This document shows positions 21,500-32,701 of a stretch of DNA of 64,000 nt, one piece after another. Numbering within the stretch: position 1 is the first letter of the stretch; each line of letters starts with the position of its first letter. The stretch is from Pseudopyrenochaeta lycopersici (taxonomy: Eukaryota > Ascomycota > Dothideomycetes > Pleosporales > Pseudopyrenochaetaceae): the NCBI GenBank assembly GCA_003313425.1, contig NHZP01000015.1, forward strand, positions 992,001 to 1,056,000, read 5' to 3'. A model generated the notes under the pieces. The model saw nothing but the letters and a program-made list of their open reading frames with translations, did not search any database and was not told the origin of the DNA. A program made the translations under genes and the position numbers.

Positions 21500-23426
21500 A
21501 TGTCGCCTAGCAACACGATGATGCAGACGCCAGCGAGCACCAACCCGCCATCGGGCAGCGTTTCGCAGACGAGTATCGAATTGCAGCCTATTGCACCCGT
21601 GACGCTGCGTGATGGAGGTCACTTGCTATCTGATAGAAGCTCCAAGAATATTGACCCAGTCGAATTTCTACCTCAACCTTCGACGACCGTCTCGGTGGTC
21701 GAAAGATGGAATCACCCGAGAGTCAACATCTACCGCACATTTGCTACCCTCCTTGCGTTCATGGTCATGGGAGCTAATGATGCCGCTTATGGTGTATGTG
21801 CCCAGTTGAAAATAACAGATATTAAGATCTCTAAGATTATACAGGCAATCATACCATATTTGGAGGAGTATTATCACCTGAGCTATGTCGTTGTGTCGCT
21901 TGTCTTCCTCTCTCCTCTGGGAGGGTATGTCGGTGCAGCACTCCTCAACAATTGGCTTCATATCCACTTTGGTCAACGTGGAGTGGCTTTTATGGGACCT
22001 GTTTGCCATTTAGCTGCCTACATTGGCATAGCACTCCACCCTCCTTATCCCGTCCTCGTGGTGGTTTTTATTCTTGCAGGCTTTGCAAACGGCATTGAAG
22101 ATGCTGGCTGGAACGCCTGGGCGGGCGCCATGGCCAACTCAAATGAAGTACTTGGGTTCCTTCACGGATTTTATGGCCTCGGAGCTGTGCTCAGTCCACT
22201 TGCTGCGACCAGTCTAATTGCAAAGAGTGGTTGGCAGTGGTATGAGTTCTATTACATAATGGTATGTACCTGTCACTATTTTCCTCGTAAATTGTTCTAA
22301 CCGATTTTTAGCTAGGCGGTGCCATCATTGAGCTTGCGACTTCTCTTTGGGCGTTCTGGCCAGTGTCTGGACAAGTCTACCGGGAACAGAATCCTCGCAC
22401 CAACGCAGCTCATGACAGCCGCCTTAAAGAAGCACTGAAAAGCCGTGTCACCTGGGTCGCATCGATTTTCCTCCTCGGATATGTTGGTGCCGAAGTCGCT
22501 CTCGGAGGCTGGATTGTCACTTTCATGCGCCGCGAGCGAGCAGGTGGAGAGTTTGAATCCGGGATGGTGGCTACAGGATTTTGGACTGGCATTACTGTCG
22601 GCCGCCTCATCTTAGGATTTGTCACACCAAAACTTGGAGAGAAGTTTGCCGTACTGGTAAGCTTTATTATACTGGTCTATACAATATTAAAAACTAACCA
22701 TGCCTAAGATCTACATTATTCTTGCCATGGTCTGCCAGCTCATGTTCTGGCTAGTTCCATCGTTTCATGTGTCGGCAATTTTCGTCGCACTGCAAGGCTT
22801 CTTCCTCGGACCACTGTTCCCTGCAATCATCGTTGCAGCTACCAAAGTCCTGCCTGCATATCTCCATGTCTCAGCGATTGGGTTTGCAGCAGCATTTGGC
22901 GGTGGGGGCGGAGCTGCACTGCCTTTTGCCATCGGTTCACTGGCACAAGCCAAGGGCGTGAGTGTCCTACAGCCTATCATTCTAGCAGTTCTTGCTGCTT
23001 TGCTACTCTTGTGGCTCTGCTTCCCAAAACTAGAGAAGCAGACAGTAGTGGGAGACTCGTCAGCGCCAAAGTCTGGTGAACCGAGGAAGCAGTGGCTCAA
23101 TATTGACTTCGATCTTGTCGAGGCGGGCAAACGCACCATTGGGAAGGCTCGAGGAGGGTAGGTATGCAAGTGTCCATTTGATACGAAATTATACGAAGAC
23201 TGATTTCAGTAGCCCTCTTACCCAAAGTTGGCCTGGTGCTGTGCAACAAAGGTTTGAAGTTCGTCGTGAAGCAAGAGCAGAGAGGAAATGGGCGAACGCG
23301 CAAATTCAAGCCATTCGTCGTGAAACCCCAGCCTTTGCAATCCTTCAGGGCGTTGATCCAGAAAATCAGGATCCTCCACCGTACATCAATGTTCGGTCAA
23401 GAATGCTTTACAATCGGGTAAACTAG
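21500..23426 (+). CDS. MFS transporter, BSC6/fucose-permease-like
   Basis: Major facilitator with about 12 predicted membrane segments. Exons 21500-21793, 21845-22261, 22312-22656, 22709-23157 and 23210-23426, giving 573 residues; introns are 51, 50, 52 and 52 bp with good donors. The motif series MVMGANDAAYGA, FLSPLGGYVGAALLN and GFANGIEDAGWNAWAG is typical of the fungal family annotated as 'bypass of stop codon protein 6', related to the FHS/fucose permeases. The soluble N-terminal 75 residues are Ser/Thr/Pro-rich. If intron 5 is not spliced, a TAG at 23159-23161 ends the protein at 502 residues. The donor GTAGGT, branch ACTGAT, acceptor TTTCAG and same 52-bp size favour splicing, which adds a basic, Arg-rich 71-residue tail. 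Substrate not predictable. Confidence 0.75.
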
Positions 23427-24233
23427 CATCCCATGCTGATAATTATAATATCTAATACGCCTTTTCGGTACCATTACATAATCTTTGAGGACCGCGATGA
23501 TTTGATATATTGCCTGTGGCTCTTCCTGGGTGTACATTCTTGTACCATTTACTAATAAGCAAACTTGTAGCGTAAAACATATCACGGTGTTAAGGCTGTC
23601 AGAAGAGATATTCTTGCCTACCCGTCGTATCCAAATCAGTATGAGGTCGAGAATCAAGGTCCTTGAATTTCGTCTGGAAGAACAGCTGAATGAGTCGGGT
23701 TTAGAGGCTCTAGAGTCTTATCCGCCCTAAGATACTGTGAGAGAAAATACAATGCTCCCCCAGATGGGCAAGGTCAACGAGAAAACATTGTTAGCGAACA
23801 AGAGATTCGTTTTCTACTGGCAACTTCGTTTTCTACTGGCAACTTCGTTTTCTACTGGCAACTTCGTTTTCTACTGGCAACTAGTGAAAATACTATTGAT
23901 TTTTTTTTCGGGAATTATGTCTCGGAACCTGCTATTGTGTGTCGGCGCCAAACATTCACAAAGTCATCAAGAAGCCTCTTATTACCTGACCAGCCTTGAT
24001 GCACGAGCAGCAGTCGCCAATGTAGACCACAATTTGATCCTATAGTACACAAAACAATGAAGAGATTGATTTTTGATACGGGAACCCAAGATAGCAATAC
24101 TGATCATCGTTGTCACGGTCGTGAACTGTTAATTGAAGTAGGTAAAGGGAGTAGGGTTAGATGGTTTTACAGCAATGGCCCCCATTAAGCCCGTCAGGTC
24201 AAGTAAATGATGATCAATCGCTTGCTGCACACC
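23427..24233. other. Intergenic region with 19-bp tandem repeat
   Basis: About 800 bp, AT-rich in parts, containing the four-copy tandem repeat listed separately. No coding gene seen. Confidence 0.5.
23806..23881 (+). repeat. 19-bp tandem repeat, four perfect copies
   Basis: Four identical head-to-tail copies of TTCGTTTTCTACTGGCAAC with no spacer (23806-23824, 23825-23843, 23844-23862, 23863-23881). The unit is not a multiple of three, so it is unlikely to be coding. Perfect identity suggests recent expansion. Confidence 0.95.
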
Positions 24234-25124
24234 TCAAACAGCATGATAGCGACTCGCCAACTCAATAGGCTGATACATCTTCGTGGTCATCCGTTCCATT
24301 TCATCAGCGACAAAGATCCAGAAATTGCGCTCCACCATTGCCACGGCATCCATAAGCTGCTCCGCCTTCTCTATTGCCTCCAGATCGTAATTATCATTCA
24401 GTTTCAGCGACTTGCGCATATTTCCCTTGAATTCTATCGCGTTATCGTAATTCTTGACGCGCTTCTTGCCTGCCTTGCCGATCATACCAATACCGTCAGT
24501 GTGCGCGTATTGATTAGGGTGACACAAGTGCATGCAGTCTTTAAGATCGAAGCCAATGTCGCCAACACTGTAGGCGATACGGGGTGTATTACAAACAAAG
24601 CGGCTGTAAACTGCTGCATCGGTGAAGTTCGCGGCTTCGCCCCGTTTACGCCGCTCCTGGTTGAGGAAGTCGGCTATATCATTCCATTTCATACGCTGGT
24701 CTTGCCGGAGGATTCTAATGAATTCATTCTCGGGGTCATCTTGAGCGCGACGTCTAGAGGTGGTCGACTTTTGTTGTGGCTTCAGAACGGAGGCATTATT
24801 CTCGATCTCAGCCTTAATGATGCGCGCTCGCTTGAGTCCATCATTGAATGACATTGTGCGCAGTTTGCTATTGTCTCGGCATAGGTTGGTCTCGCCGTGC
24901 ACTGTCAGGATTGGGAACTCGATTGGATCAGCAGGCTGATGTACCTTTTTATGGCGATGGGAACAATAGTGCCAGATGGTGAGCACTGGAAGATGATAAG
25001 TTAATGCATGAGTAATTTGTAAAGCCAGAGGCTTAGCGTCATCCTCAGAAGCCACAATCCGGTGAGAGCCACAATCGCTATCAGGCATAGCCGGCTTAGC
25101 AGCACTCTCCTTGACCCCATTCAT
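24234..25124 (-). CDS. Hypothetical protein with Myb-like helix motif
   Basis: Minus-strand frame without introns. The first ATG is at 25122-25124 (296 residues); a second ATG at 24852-24854 begins MSFNDGLKRARIIKAEI and gives 206 residues, and I think it is the more natural start because the sequence before it has no clear domain. Near the middle of the shorter form, the segment EFIRILRQDQRMKWNDIADF followed by LN, a T-D-A-A-V-Y-S-R-F helix and RNTP-like CNTPRIA resembles the small Myb/SANT-like proteins common in filamentous ascomycetes, where a Trp-anchored helix-turn-helix is followed by RxRN. The C-terminal part is helical and ends with an aromatic/acidic segment. Possible DNA-binding role; function otherwise unknown. 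Confidence 0.5.
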   Translation of the reverse strand: MNGVKESAAKPAMPDSDCGSHRIVASEDDAKPLALQITHALTYHLPVLTIWHYCSHRHKKVHQPADPIEFPILTVHGETNLCRDNSKLRTMSFNDGLKRARIIKAEIENNASVLKPQQKSTTSRRRAQDDPENEFIRILRQDQRMKWNDIADFLNQERRKRGEAANFTDAAVYSRFVCNTPRIAYSVGDIGFDLKDCMHLCHPNQYAHTDGIGMIGKAGKKRVKNYDNAIEFKGNMRKSLKLNDNYDLEAIEKAEQLMDAVAMVERNFWIFVADEMERMTTKMYQPIELASRYHAV

Positions 25125-26928
25125 GTTCAATGTGTTGTCGCCTCCCAATTTTATAATACTCACAGTCTACTATCATGTTCGTATTGGTAGTTGAACATGT
25201 TTTCGTCATTGAATCCGATGAAATGAACAGTACGGGCATCATGCTGAGCCACTTGACCAGCTCGTTTTAGCATCACCAATGGAGCAACTCAAAACATCTC
25301 ATCGATATGCACATGCGTAGCTATTGATAATTTAAACACCGGTTTTGGGCAATCTCTGCGCCTTTATGGAGTTCTTGAGTCTACTGCCTCCACCACAGAG
25401 GCTCGGTTTGAAAATGCTCTACAACTGAGGCTACGATGACAAGACGTATCATGAGCAGAGATGGTGACCATGGAATGATTGGACAAACGCACTAATGGCC
25501 TCAATAGCTCGGCCTAAAAGGTCGCATTTGTAGTGTTGGCGGTACCTTAGAATGGAGGGCACTCAAAGGAGGACAAGACGATCGTGGTTAACAAGTTTAG
25601 ATGAAATGCACACAATATAAAAATAACGTCAGATAGGGCTAATATAGGATCTTTTTCAAGTAAAGTAGGTGCGAGTGTCCCAAACTGACCGCAAATGAGT
25701 CACTAGTCCCAATGTAGCCACCGTCGGAGTTACCTTGGCATCTGCATTGAGGAGAACTACTGTAGGGCAGGTTTGTATCTTCTCGTCGACGCTTACCGGG
25801 TCCCTAACTGTGTAGAATATTTGGTAAAGTACAAAAAATTTTTCAGCAGAACCTGCAGATCTAGCTTACACGTCCTGGCCATTGACTATCGATGCAAGGC
25901 CCAGGTGTGCAAGGCCTCTGACTTGATCAACGTCCTCTCAGCCTTCTCAGCTGGTGTCTCCTCCCTTCGCGTCTCAATAGCCCTTTTGGGCCGCTTCGAC
26001 GGGACAATCGATCGAAGCATGGATTTTGTAGATGTCATTGTTGATGTGGACTTTGTAGACATGTCGTCTTTCTCTACGAGAGTACTCATACTAGCGCGAT
26101 TCGACGAAGCCATGGCGGTTGTTCTGTTACAAACTGTCATAGAGATCCCAGCGTGGGTGTGTAATGTTTCGTTCAGAACAGATGTAGTTATGATGAAGCG
26201 TTGCGTAGCAAGAATTTTACGAGTATGGTGGTAGAGACGATAAATGGCTCGACGTGCATTTCTTTGCCTTTTCTACGACTGGAAACCGCAGAAGGCAACC
26301 AATCCCATTTATACTTCGTCCTTACTCTCGACTCATCCTAATTTCGGGACCACCACACCAACCTCTGGTCACATACAGCGCATGCACATCAACTGTGCAA
26401 TCGCTCTAAGCTCCAGGGCTAAGTGCTCGACGCCCAACCAGGGCATCCGCGCAACGCCATCATTTCTAATGACTCATTCCGCTGTCGGCGGCGGCTGTCA
26501 GGTCCTGAGGACTTCGCTTGCTATGTACTGAGACGGGGTAGTTCAAGAGCATTTAGAGGTATAGATTGAGGCCGGGTTCCCCTTAGGACAAATCTAGACC
26601 TTTAAGCGATCATGGAAAAGGTATGGCGGTTTCCGCTTCAGCCGAAGGTGTCCCACAACTTATGATTGCTTTGTAAGCGGGCGTATAGGTCGCATTCTTA
26701 TCCCTACACGTATACGCTCATAAATTTGGAGTCATTGTATGGCAGTGCTAACATACGGATGAACGTTAGGGATTTTCATCGAATGTGTTGGTACTCAGCT
26801 ACGTCCAGCCAATCTCACGGGTTGACAGCAGTTGCAAAACAGCGACTTATCCACAATCAAGACAATAGTAGGCAAATTCTTTATTGTGAACCTCTGGTCT
26901 TGGTTTAGGATCAATCAGCATAGATACC
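25125..26928. other. Intergenic region with one possible small gene
   Basis: About 1.8 kb. Apart from the low-confidence frame at 25886-26113, I see no gene, repeat or RNA. Confidence 0.45.
25886..26113 (-). CDS. Possible small basic protein or exon
   Basis: Frame of 75 codons from an ATG at 26111-26113, reading MASSNRASMSTLVEKDDMST and continuing as a Ser/Thr/Lys-rich stretch, then a basic/acidic helix (RPKRAIETRREETPAEKAER). The composition looks like real low-complexity fungal protein rather than random sequence. Additional exons downstream are possible but I could not define them. No homology is recognised. Confidence 0.3.
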   Translation of the reverse strand: MASSNRASMSTLVEKDDMSTKSTSTMTSTKSMLRSIVPSKRPKRAIETRREETPAEKAERTLIKSEALHTWALHR

Positions 26929-28233
26929 CTATGCACTCCAATGATTCCGCGCTTGTTTTTTTGCGGCAAACGTTGACCCAATCTCACCCCACTTGATCTG
27001 GCTAAACTTGACAATAGGAGCCTTTTCCACTGTCAGAACAACCTTGGGGTCGCCTTCAGTCGCGTTACAGGGTCCAGATTCGCCAGAGTCGAGCCACTTC
27101 ATAAAGCCACCCTCATCCCACCAGATCGACATGGCCAAAACCATTCCGCGGGCGAGAGCTTCACCCATACCCTTGTGGCCATCAAATTCATTGTACTTTG
27201 TAGCACCTTGTGCTGTGCAGAATGCTTGATCCATTGTGATATTTTTCGCAGCGTTCTCGATGACGACGCCGTTTTGGACGTACTTCCGCACAATTGCTTG
27301 GAGGACGCCGTTCTTAGCTGGAAACTGGGTAACGACCGTGAATGGTTTGGTGGTGTCGACCTTCAATCCCGGTCCGTAAAAGTCCTTGGCACCCCGGTGA
27401 CGGTATGGGTTATCACCGCAACCGTTCTTGTCACACAGACCGTTAAAGGCACACTCGTCCCCAGTGCAGCGAAAGAGGCTATCTTTGCTGCATGTATGTG
27501 GTGCAATTTGATTGGCGCGGCTGTTGGCCTCCCAAATGTCCATTTCATTACAGCACACGCCTTGACCGGCAATATTTCCCTGTGAGAGCGTGAGTTTGAA
27601 CTGCTAGAATAGGCCGATAGTAAAACTTACAACACCATTGACCCAAGGAGTTACAAAGCATTGAGCATCGCAATATCCTGTCCCTAGACTCGCACCTCCG
27701 GGATTCAGTGCAGATCGTCCACCATCCGCCTCCATCTCGCTCAAGTACAAAGCACCATTCATGCCACATGGCAGCTTCGAGACATCGACGTCGAACGTGA
27801 ACTCTTTGCCAGTTAACTTAAGCATCTCATATTTCTTTTTGTTCTCCGCGAGAAGATAAATCCTGGGGCTGGCAACCCCGCCCTTTGGATTAAACATTTC
27901 CATCAGCAAGTTCCCGCCGCTAGTCGACACGCCAAAGTCTTTGTAGTCCTGTATTCCTTCTATGATGCAGTTCTCTGCACACGTCTTCTCATCCGGACAT
28001 GCTGTTGGGTCTGCACGACTTCCCCAGTTCCCGCATCCTTTTGAGGTGTCGTTCTTTTGATGGATCCAATGCGTAGCTGAGTCCAGAACAATAGCAGTAT
28101 TCTGTGGCCTGCATCCTCCAGCCTTTGTGCATTTCCATGTGGTAAGCCTGGGGTGCACGTCAGAGGAGTTGCCTGGTGTTTGGGCAGCAGCGAGACCCAA
28201 CAGGGTAGCTGCGAGAAGTGTATACGGGGCCAT
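26929..28233 (-). CDS. Glycoside hydrolase family 7 cellulase
   Basis: Secreted cellulose-cleaving enzyme (beta-1,4-glucanase). Exons 27631-28233 and 26929-27579 with a 51-bp intron (GTAAGT...CAG), giving 417 residues. Signal peptide MAPYTLLAATLLGLAAAQ; the mature protein probably begins at the Gln, as is usual for GH7. The catalytic motif E213-x-D215-x-x-E218 is intact within CCNEMDIWEAN. Many paired cysteines match GH7 disulfides. The segment after the catalytic motif (SRANQIAPHTC, then CTGDECAF...CDKNGCGDNPYRH) is of the endoglucanase type with shortened tunnel loops, so an EG is more likely than a cellobiohydrolase. No cellulose-binding module is attached: the protein ends soon after the catalytic domain. 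A TATA box lies about 80 bp upstream of the ATG. Confidence 0.92.
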
Positions 28234-30083
28234 GAGTAGAAAGAGAAGAAAGACAAAAGATCGATAAAGAGATAGAGACTTTTCGCAACTGAAGCGGTCA
28301 CCGCGTGTCAACTTTATATACCGCGAGAATCCGATATTGAGGACGACCACCCGTGGTGTGATTGAGAGTTTCCTGCGCTCCCCAATATGGGGTACGGCGG
28401 GAGCAGGAGAGCCGCAATTTGCGAAGGCCTCAGTGCCCCGATGGAAAGTTAACTGAAGATCTGTTCAGTGAGTATCCCATTGGCCGCGAATCGTGCCTCG
28501 GCCTCATTCTCAGGGTGCCGTTGTTTCGAACCCTCGTCACAGGGCTTTGCCCGCTGAGAAAGGCCCGGACGAACATGTAATGGAAGTTTCTTTCATTTGA
28601 GATACGACATCGCTATTAGTGGGGTTAGATTATGTTTGATTGTGGGACCCTAGACTTGTCATTTATGCCGGGGCGTTTACCCGGGTTTTCGCTCGCCAAA
28701 TAAGGGCTTGGTTTGATGAAGCCAAAGACCGAGCGTGTTGGCATGCTTGATTCAAAGTAAAATTGACTTTCGCCTCGCCTTTGAGGCGACGCCAACTTCT
28801 CTGGTTGGTGGACATTGTAGATGTGGAAAAGTAATTAATTGGACGGAGACTGCTCAGCTGGGTGAGGAGCAGGCGCAAGCGTATTTTTACTCAGCCTAAT
28901 ATGGGCAACAACACAGCGAAAAGTACCTTCACACGGCTGACCCAGCCTCAACTTCCTCCATATCCAGTAATTTCTTCCAATAGACGTGATAGTTCACTAC
29001 TAGAGTTTCATATAGGATAGTCGCATTCTAAATGAGGCCGTTTCGCGCATCGCACCGGCAAGTCGGGAGATATCAGACTTCGAACTAAGCACACTTGTAG
29101 CATCGCGCCGCACGTCCGGTCATGAGCTGGATCCATCTTCGGCCCTTTCTACTCTACATGCGTGAAGATGAAACTATACCATCTAGGACCGCGCTCGCTT
29201 TGTCTGGCCCTATGGAAGGTTAGGTGGCATGCATTGTTTATCGGCGTGCGTTTCTGGTGGCTCTCGCAGCCGTGCTCAAAACAATGCTTATTACGGGAGG
29301 GACAAGGTATTCGGAGAGTCGCATTGACAGCTGTATTTTGCTGCGCTTTTTAACAAGACTATATTTCATCTTCCGCACAGTTTCCGCAGTTGTCTCAGTC
29401 GCATTCACAGTTCCTGCTTTACGCCGCCCTTCTGCTTTCCAATTCCGTACCTCTTTCCACTCATCGAGTTCCGTAAGTGTTACTTATTTTACATGCTGGA
29501 AGAGGGTAAGGTTTCAAAAATTTATGTCAAATGTAAGCTCATCACAATACCCAATGTCATGCTAATATTTCGCCAAGAAAGTCGTGCTATCTTATGAGTT
29601 TTTATGTGCTTTTCCACATCGTGCTCAGCTGCAAGATCGCTTTATTCAATGTTTCAAACGTGACAGTGGTCCTCACAGTACCAAACAAGCCAGTTCTTGT
29701 TGGTAGGGTAGCGCCCAGACTTGACACCTGTGACATCAAACAACTTGAAACGATTCTCATGTACTAAGCACTGAAATCTCGCAACGCTACGAAGATAATT
29801 TAGAGTACATGCAAGGTGCATGACAGATTGTTTCAAAGTTGGCCATCGTAAATCAATATATAGATATTGTTTGGGCTAACTTTTGCCCTACTACCTCTGC
29901 ATCCTTACAGAATTAAAAGGAAGCGAAGAGCCATCCATGTAAAATAAAACATTGACCCTAGTACCATTCAAGGTTATCACGATAGAATTGGACAATGCTA
30001 GTCCCATCGCACTATGCTTCTCCTGCACGTAACAAACACGACAGGAAGATTTCCTCATCAGTAGTTATTGTAAAGAAAAAATC
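28234..30083. other. Long intergenic region upstream of GH7 gene
   Basis: About 1.85 kb between the GH7 start and the Zn2Cys6 regulator's stop. It holds the GH7 promoter. Around 29370-29465 a plus-strand frame resembles a mitochondrial leader (TVPALRRPSAFQFRTSFHSS) followed by a GTAAGT donor, but no following exon is convincing, so I do not call a gene. Confidence 0.45.
28313..28320 (-). promoter_or_regulatory. TATA box of GH7 gene
   Basis: TATATAAA on the minus strand, about 80 bp before the GH7 start codon, a usual position for an inducible fungal promoter. Confidence 0.6.
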
Positions 30084-32272
30084 TCACCAAAGAATATCCG
30101 AAAACGCCGTCCGTAGCACCTCGGTCCTTGTCTTCTGCATCTCCGGGGCAATACCGACCAGATCCAAGATCTCGAGGCATTTACGCGCATCATCTTTTGC
30201 CAGTTGCAGCAACGGGTCTGAGGATGGAGGCATACCATTGTGGCTCGGTGACAAGGGCTGTTCTTGCTGGCCGAGGATACGCGCCATAAGGAGCTGATGG
30301 GCTAGTTAGCAGCTTCCTCACGAACGGGAGGGGAGACAAAAAAGAATAGAAAGACTTACCGCTTCCTCAAAAGCTCGATGCTGGAACACCCACCAAACAC
30401 TTGCATCTATCTTCAAATACTCCCAAAAATGAAAAAAAGACTGCAGAGCCATTCTTGCCGCCTCCAGCGCGCCCTTCACATCGCATGCAACGCCTGCACT
30501 AAGGTTCTCATCAGCCTGAATCGCCATGACGCAGTGCCAAAAGTTGCTTCGGAAGAAAAGGTTTTGGCGCAATCCGCGTGGATTTGTGTCGGCCATTTGT
30601 CGTATTGTGTCGTTGTCGGATGCAGTCAGTGCTGCTGGAAAGCTGCTATGCAGGGAAAAGTAGTCGCCAATGAGTTGTTGCTTCTGGGTGAGAGAGGTAG
30701 TGAGGGGTGTCGCGAGAGAGCGAGGCGTGCAGACGGTACGGGAGACGAGATTTGCCATGTGCCACATTGAACGTATATATCTGCGATCGGAGAGCTCGTA
30801 TGATGGGTACACGTCAGTGATGGAAGCAATGTTACTGATACTCATGGGGTTAATGACGGGATCTGTGGTGCCATTGGTAGAGGAGCCGTTGGCGATGTAG
30901 TCATCCAGGTCGTCGCTCAAGGATTCTGGCTGTATGTCAGAAAATGTGGTAGTTGGGGGGAGCTTGAGCAAGACGGTGAGGAAGGTGTCCTGGAAGAAGA
31001 TGGCTTGCCACAGCTTCCGCCGTTGCTGCTTGTCGCTCCGGGAGCAGCGAGGGGCAATGACCTCTGGGTCGCGGTGGAGGCCCATGGCGTAGGCCTGGCG
31101 TACAAGAACGCCGCCAAAGGCCCATGCATCTGAAGCATGGTTGTCGTTCATGAGAAAGTAGCCTATCAGTACCATGGCCTGGAGGGTCCTGACTGAGGCA
31201 CGGCTAAGATACGACGACAGACGCAGGGCTTGCTGGGCTGCTGAGACGTAGAACTCGGCAATCTGGGCGCGCTCCTGATTGGATGGTGTGTGGATGAATT
31301 GGGTGCCCATGGCATAGACAACAAAGTGGAGGGCGACCAGGACGGGGTCTGCTACGTGCTTCTCCTCGATGGGCAGCGACCAGAAACGCTCATAGTCGGC
31401 ATAGAAGTTGCGACGGTGGACCATGGGGTAGACGGGGTCGACGGCATCGAAGTACTTGTCGACGAGGATGTCTGCCTGCTCCTTGGCAGGCAGGACACCG
31501 ACGACTTCGGCGAGGCCGCCACGGCTGGTCCAGTAATTGGCAAAAGGGTGCTCTGAGCCAAGGCCAAAGAAGGGGGCCGGGGTGTGGTTAGAGTAAGGAA
31601 TGTTAGAGAGCAAGAAAGGCGAGGAGCCCGACGACGACAGCGACACGCTGCGATACTGGGTCCTGACGGGGGTTGGCGGGACGTGGGCGCGGGTCTGGGC
31701 AAGCGGGTCAGCGGGGGCCAGGGCGGAGCAGGCGGGCAAACGCCTGTTCGCGCAGAGAGCGACGTGGGCCTGATAGGACACGGCGGAAATAACAAGTGCA
31801 GATTGCTTACCTGGACAGGGAGGGCTTGTGGCTGCGAGTCGTTGCCAAGCGTGAGTTTGCTGCTCTGCTTTCGCGCGCGCCCGGGAATCCGCGCGGCGCC
31901 AACCCTGTGCAAAGTGCTTAGCAGCTGCGTGCTTGTCACGGCAGATGCAAACGGTGGTGCCAGGCCTAAACTCACTTGTCTGCCGACGATGCAATGAGGT
32001 TCGCAATGTCAGAATACTTGCACGTCGACTGTCGCTTGATGCACGCCAGGCAATGGGGCCGGCTGCGGTCGCACTGCGCGCCTGTTCAGCCTGCACGTCG
32101 CCGCGCCCACGACGGGCAGCGCACTTACCTTGGTCTTGCGCTCGACGCACTCCTCGCAACTGAGTGTCGGCTTGTTTCTCTTCTGCTTCTTCCTGGCGAG
32201 CAGCTCTGTGCCCGGCCGCGTGCCTGCAACCCGGTCAGGACTGGTCGACGGCCGTGTCTCGTCGTCGTCCAT
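30084..32272 (-). CDS. Zn2Cys6 fungal-specific transcription factor
   Basis: Exons (high to low) 32129-32272, 31976-32073, 31811-31904, 30360-31694 and 30084-30293, giving 626 residues; all introns are GT-AG. The DNA-binding cluster is split by intron 1: CEECVERKTK at the end of exon 1, then C-x6-C-x2-C-x6-C in exon 2, together the canonical C-x2-C-x6-C-x6-C-x2-C-x6-C at about 39-66. A basic KKQKRNK stretch precedes it. After a Ser/Pro-rich linker, exon 4 contains the fungal_trans middle homology region, from KYFDAVDPVYPMVHRRNF to GLHRDPEV and the SDKQQRRKLWQAIFFQD helix. Nuclear, likely binds CGG-type sites. The target pathway cannot be inferred from the neighbours. Confidence 0.88.
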
Positions 32273-32701
32273 AATGGAGCTGCTGCTGCCCACTGCCACG
32301 CCGCTGTCGCCTGTGCGCGCGGTTCCCGTGTCAGTCCCGAATGCTGCGACTCGACAATGCCTTGTGTGGCATGGATGTCACGCGAGAGGCCTTGTGCAAG
32401 GTGACGGGAATAAGTGTCGATGTGTTGTTCCCACAGCCCCAGAAAAGGTGTCCGAGGCCGCTGCTTGGAACACGCCTAGAACCCATGGCCTTCTTTGTTA
32501 CGTCAGCCGCTAGTACGACCTCGAACAACCCAACCTAGCACAATCACGACATAGCCACCAACCAGTCTATCCTACCTGGCTACCCTCGCCTCATGTCTGA
32601 CTCGACTGCAGTCATGTACCCAGCACGCAATCCCAATTTAGTGTTTTCTATTTGGACAAAGCCCCAATGCCCAACCGCCATAGTTTGCTGCAGACACTCA
32701 T
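32273..32701. other. Intergenic region upstream of Zn2Cys6 gene
   Basis: 430 bp between the regulator's start and the AAA gene's stop. It holds the regulator's promoter; nothing specific is seen. Confidence 0.45.

Noticed and set aside
23806..23881. CRISPR-like array
   Set aside because: Direct repeats have no spacers, and the organism is a fungus.
28500..28560. tRNA-like box GTTTCGAACCC
   Set aside because: No matching A box or acceptor stem around it.
29224..29565. Possible mitochondrial-leader exon ending in GTAAGT
   Set aside because: No convincing second exon could be found downstream.
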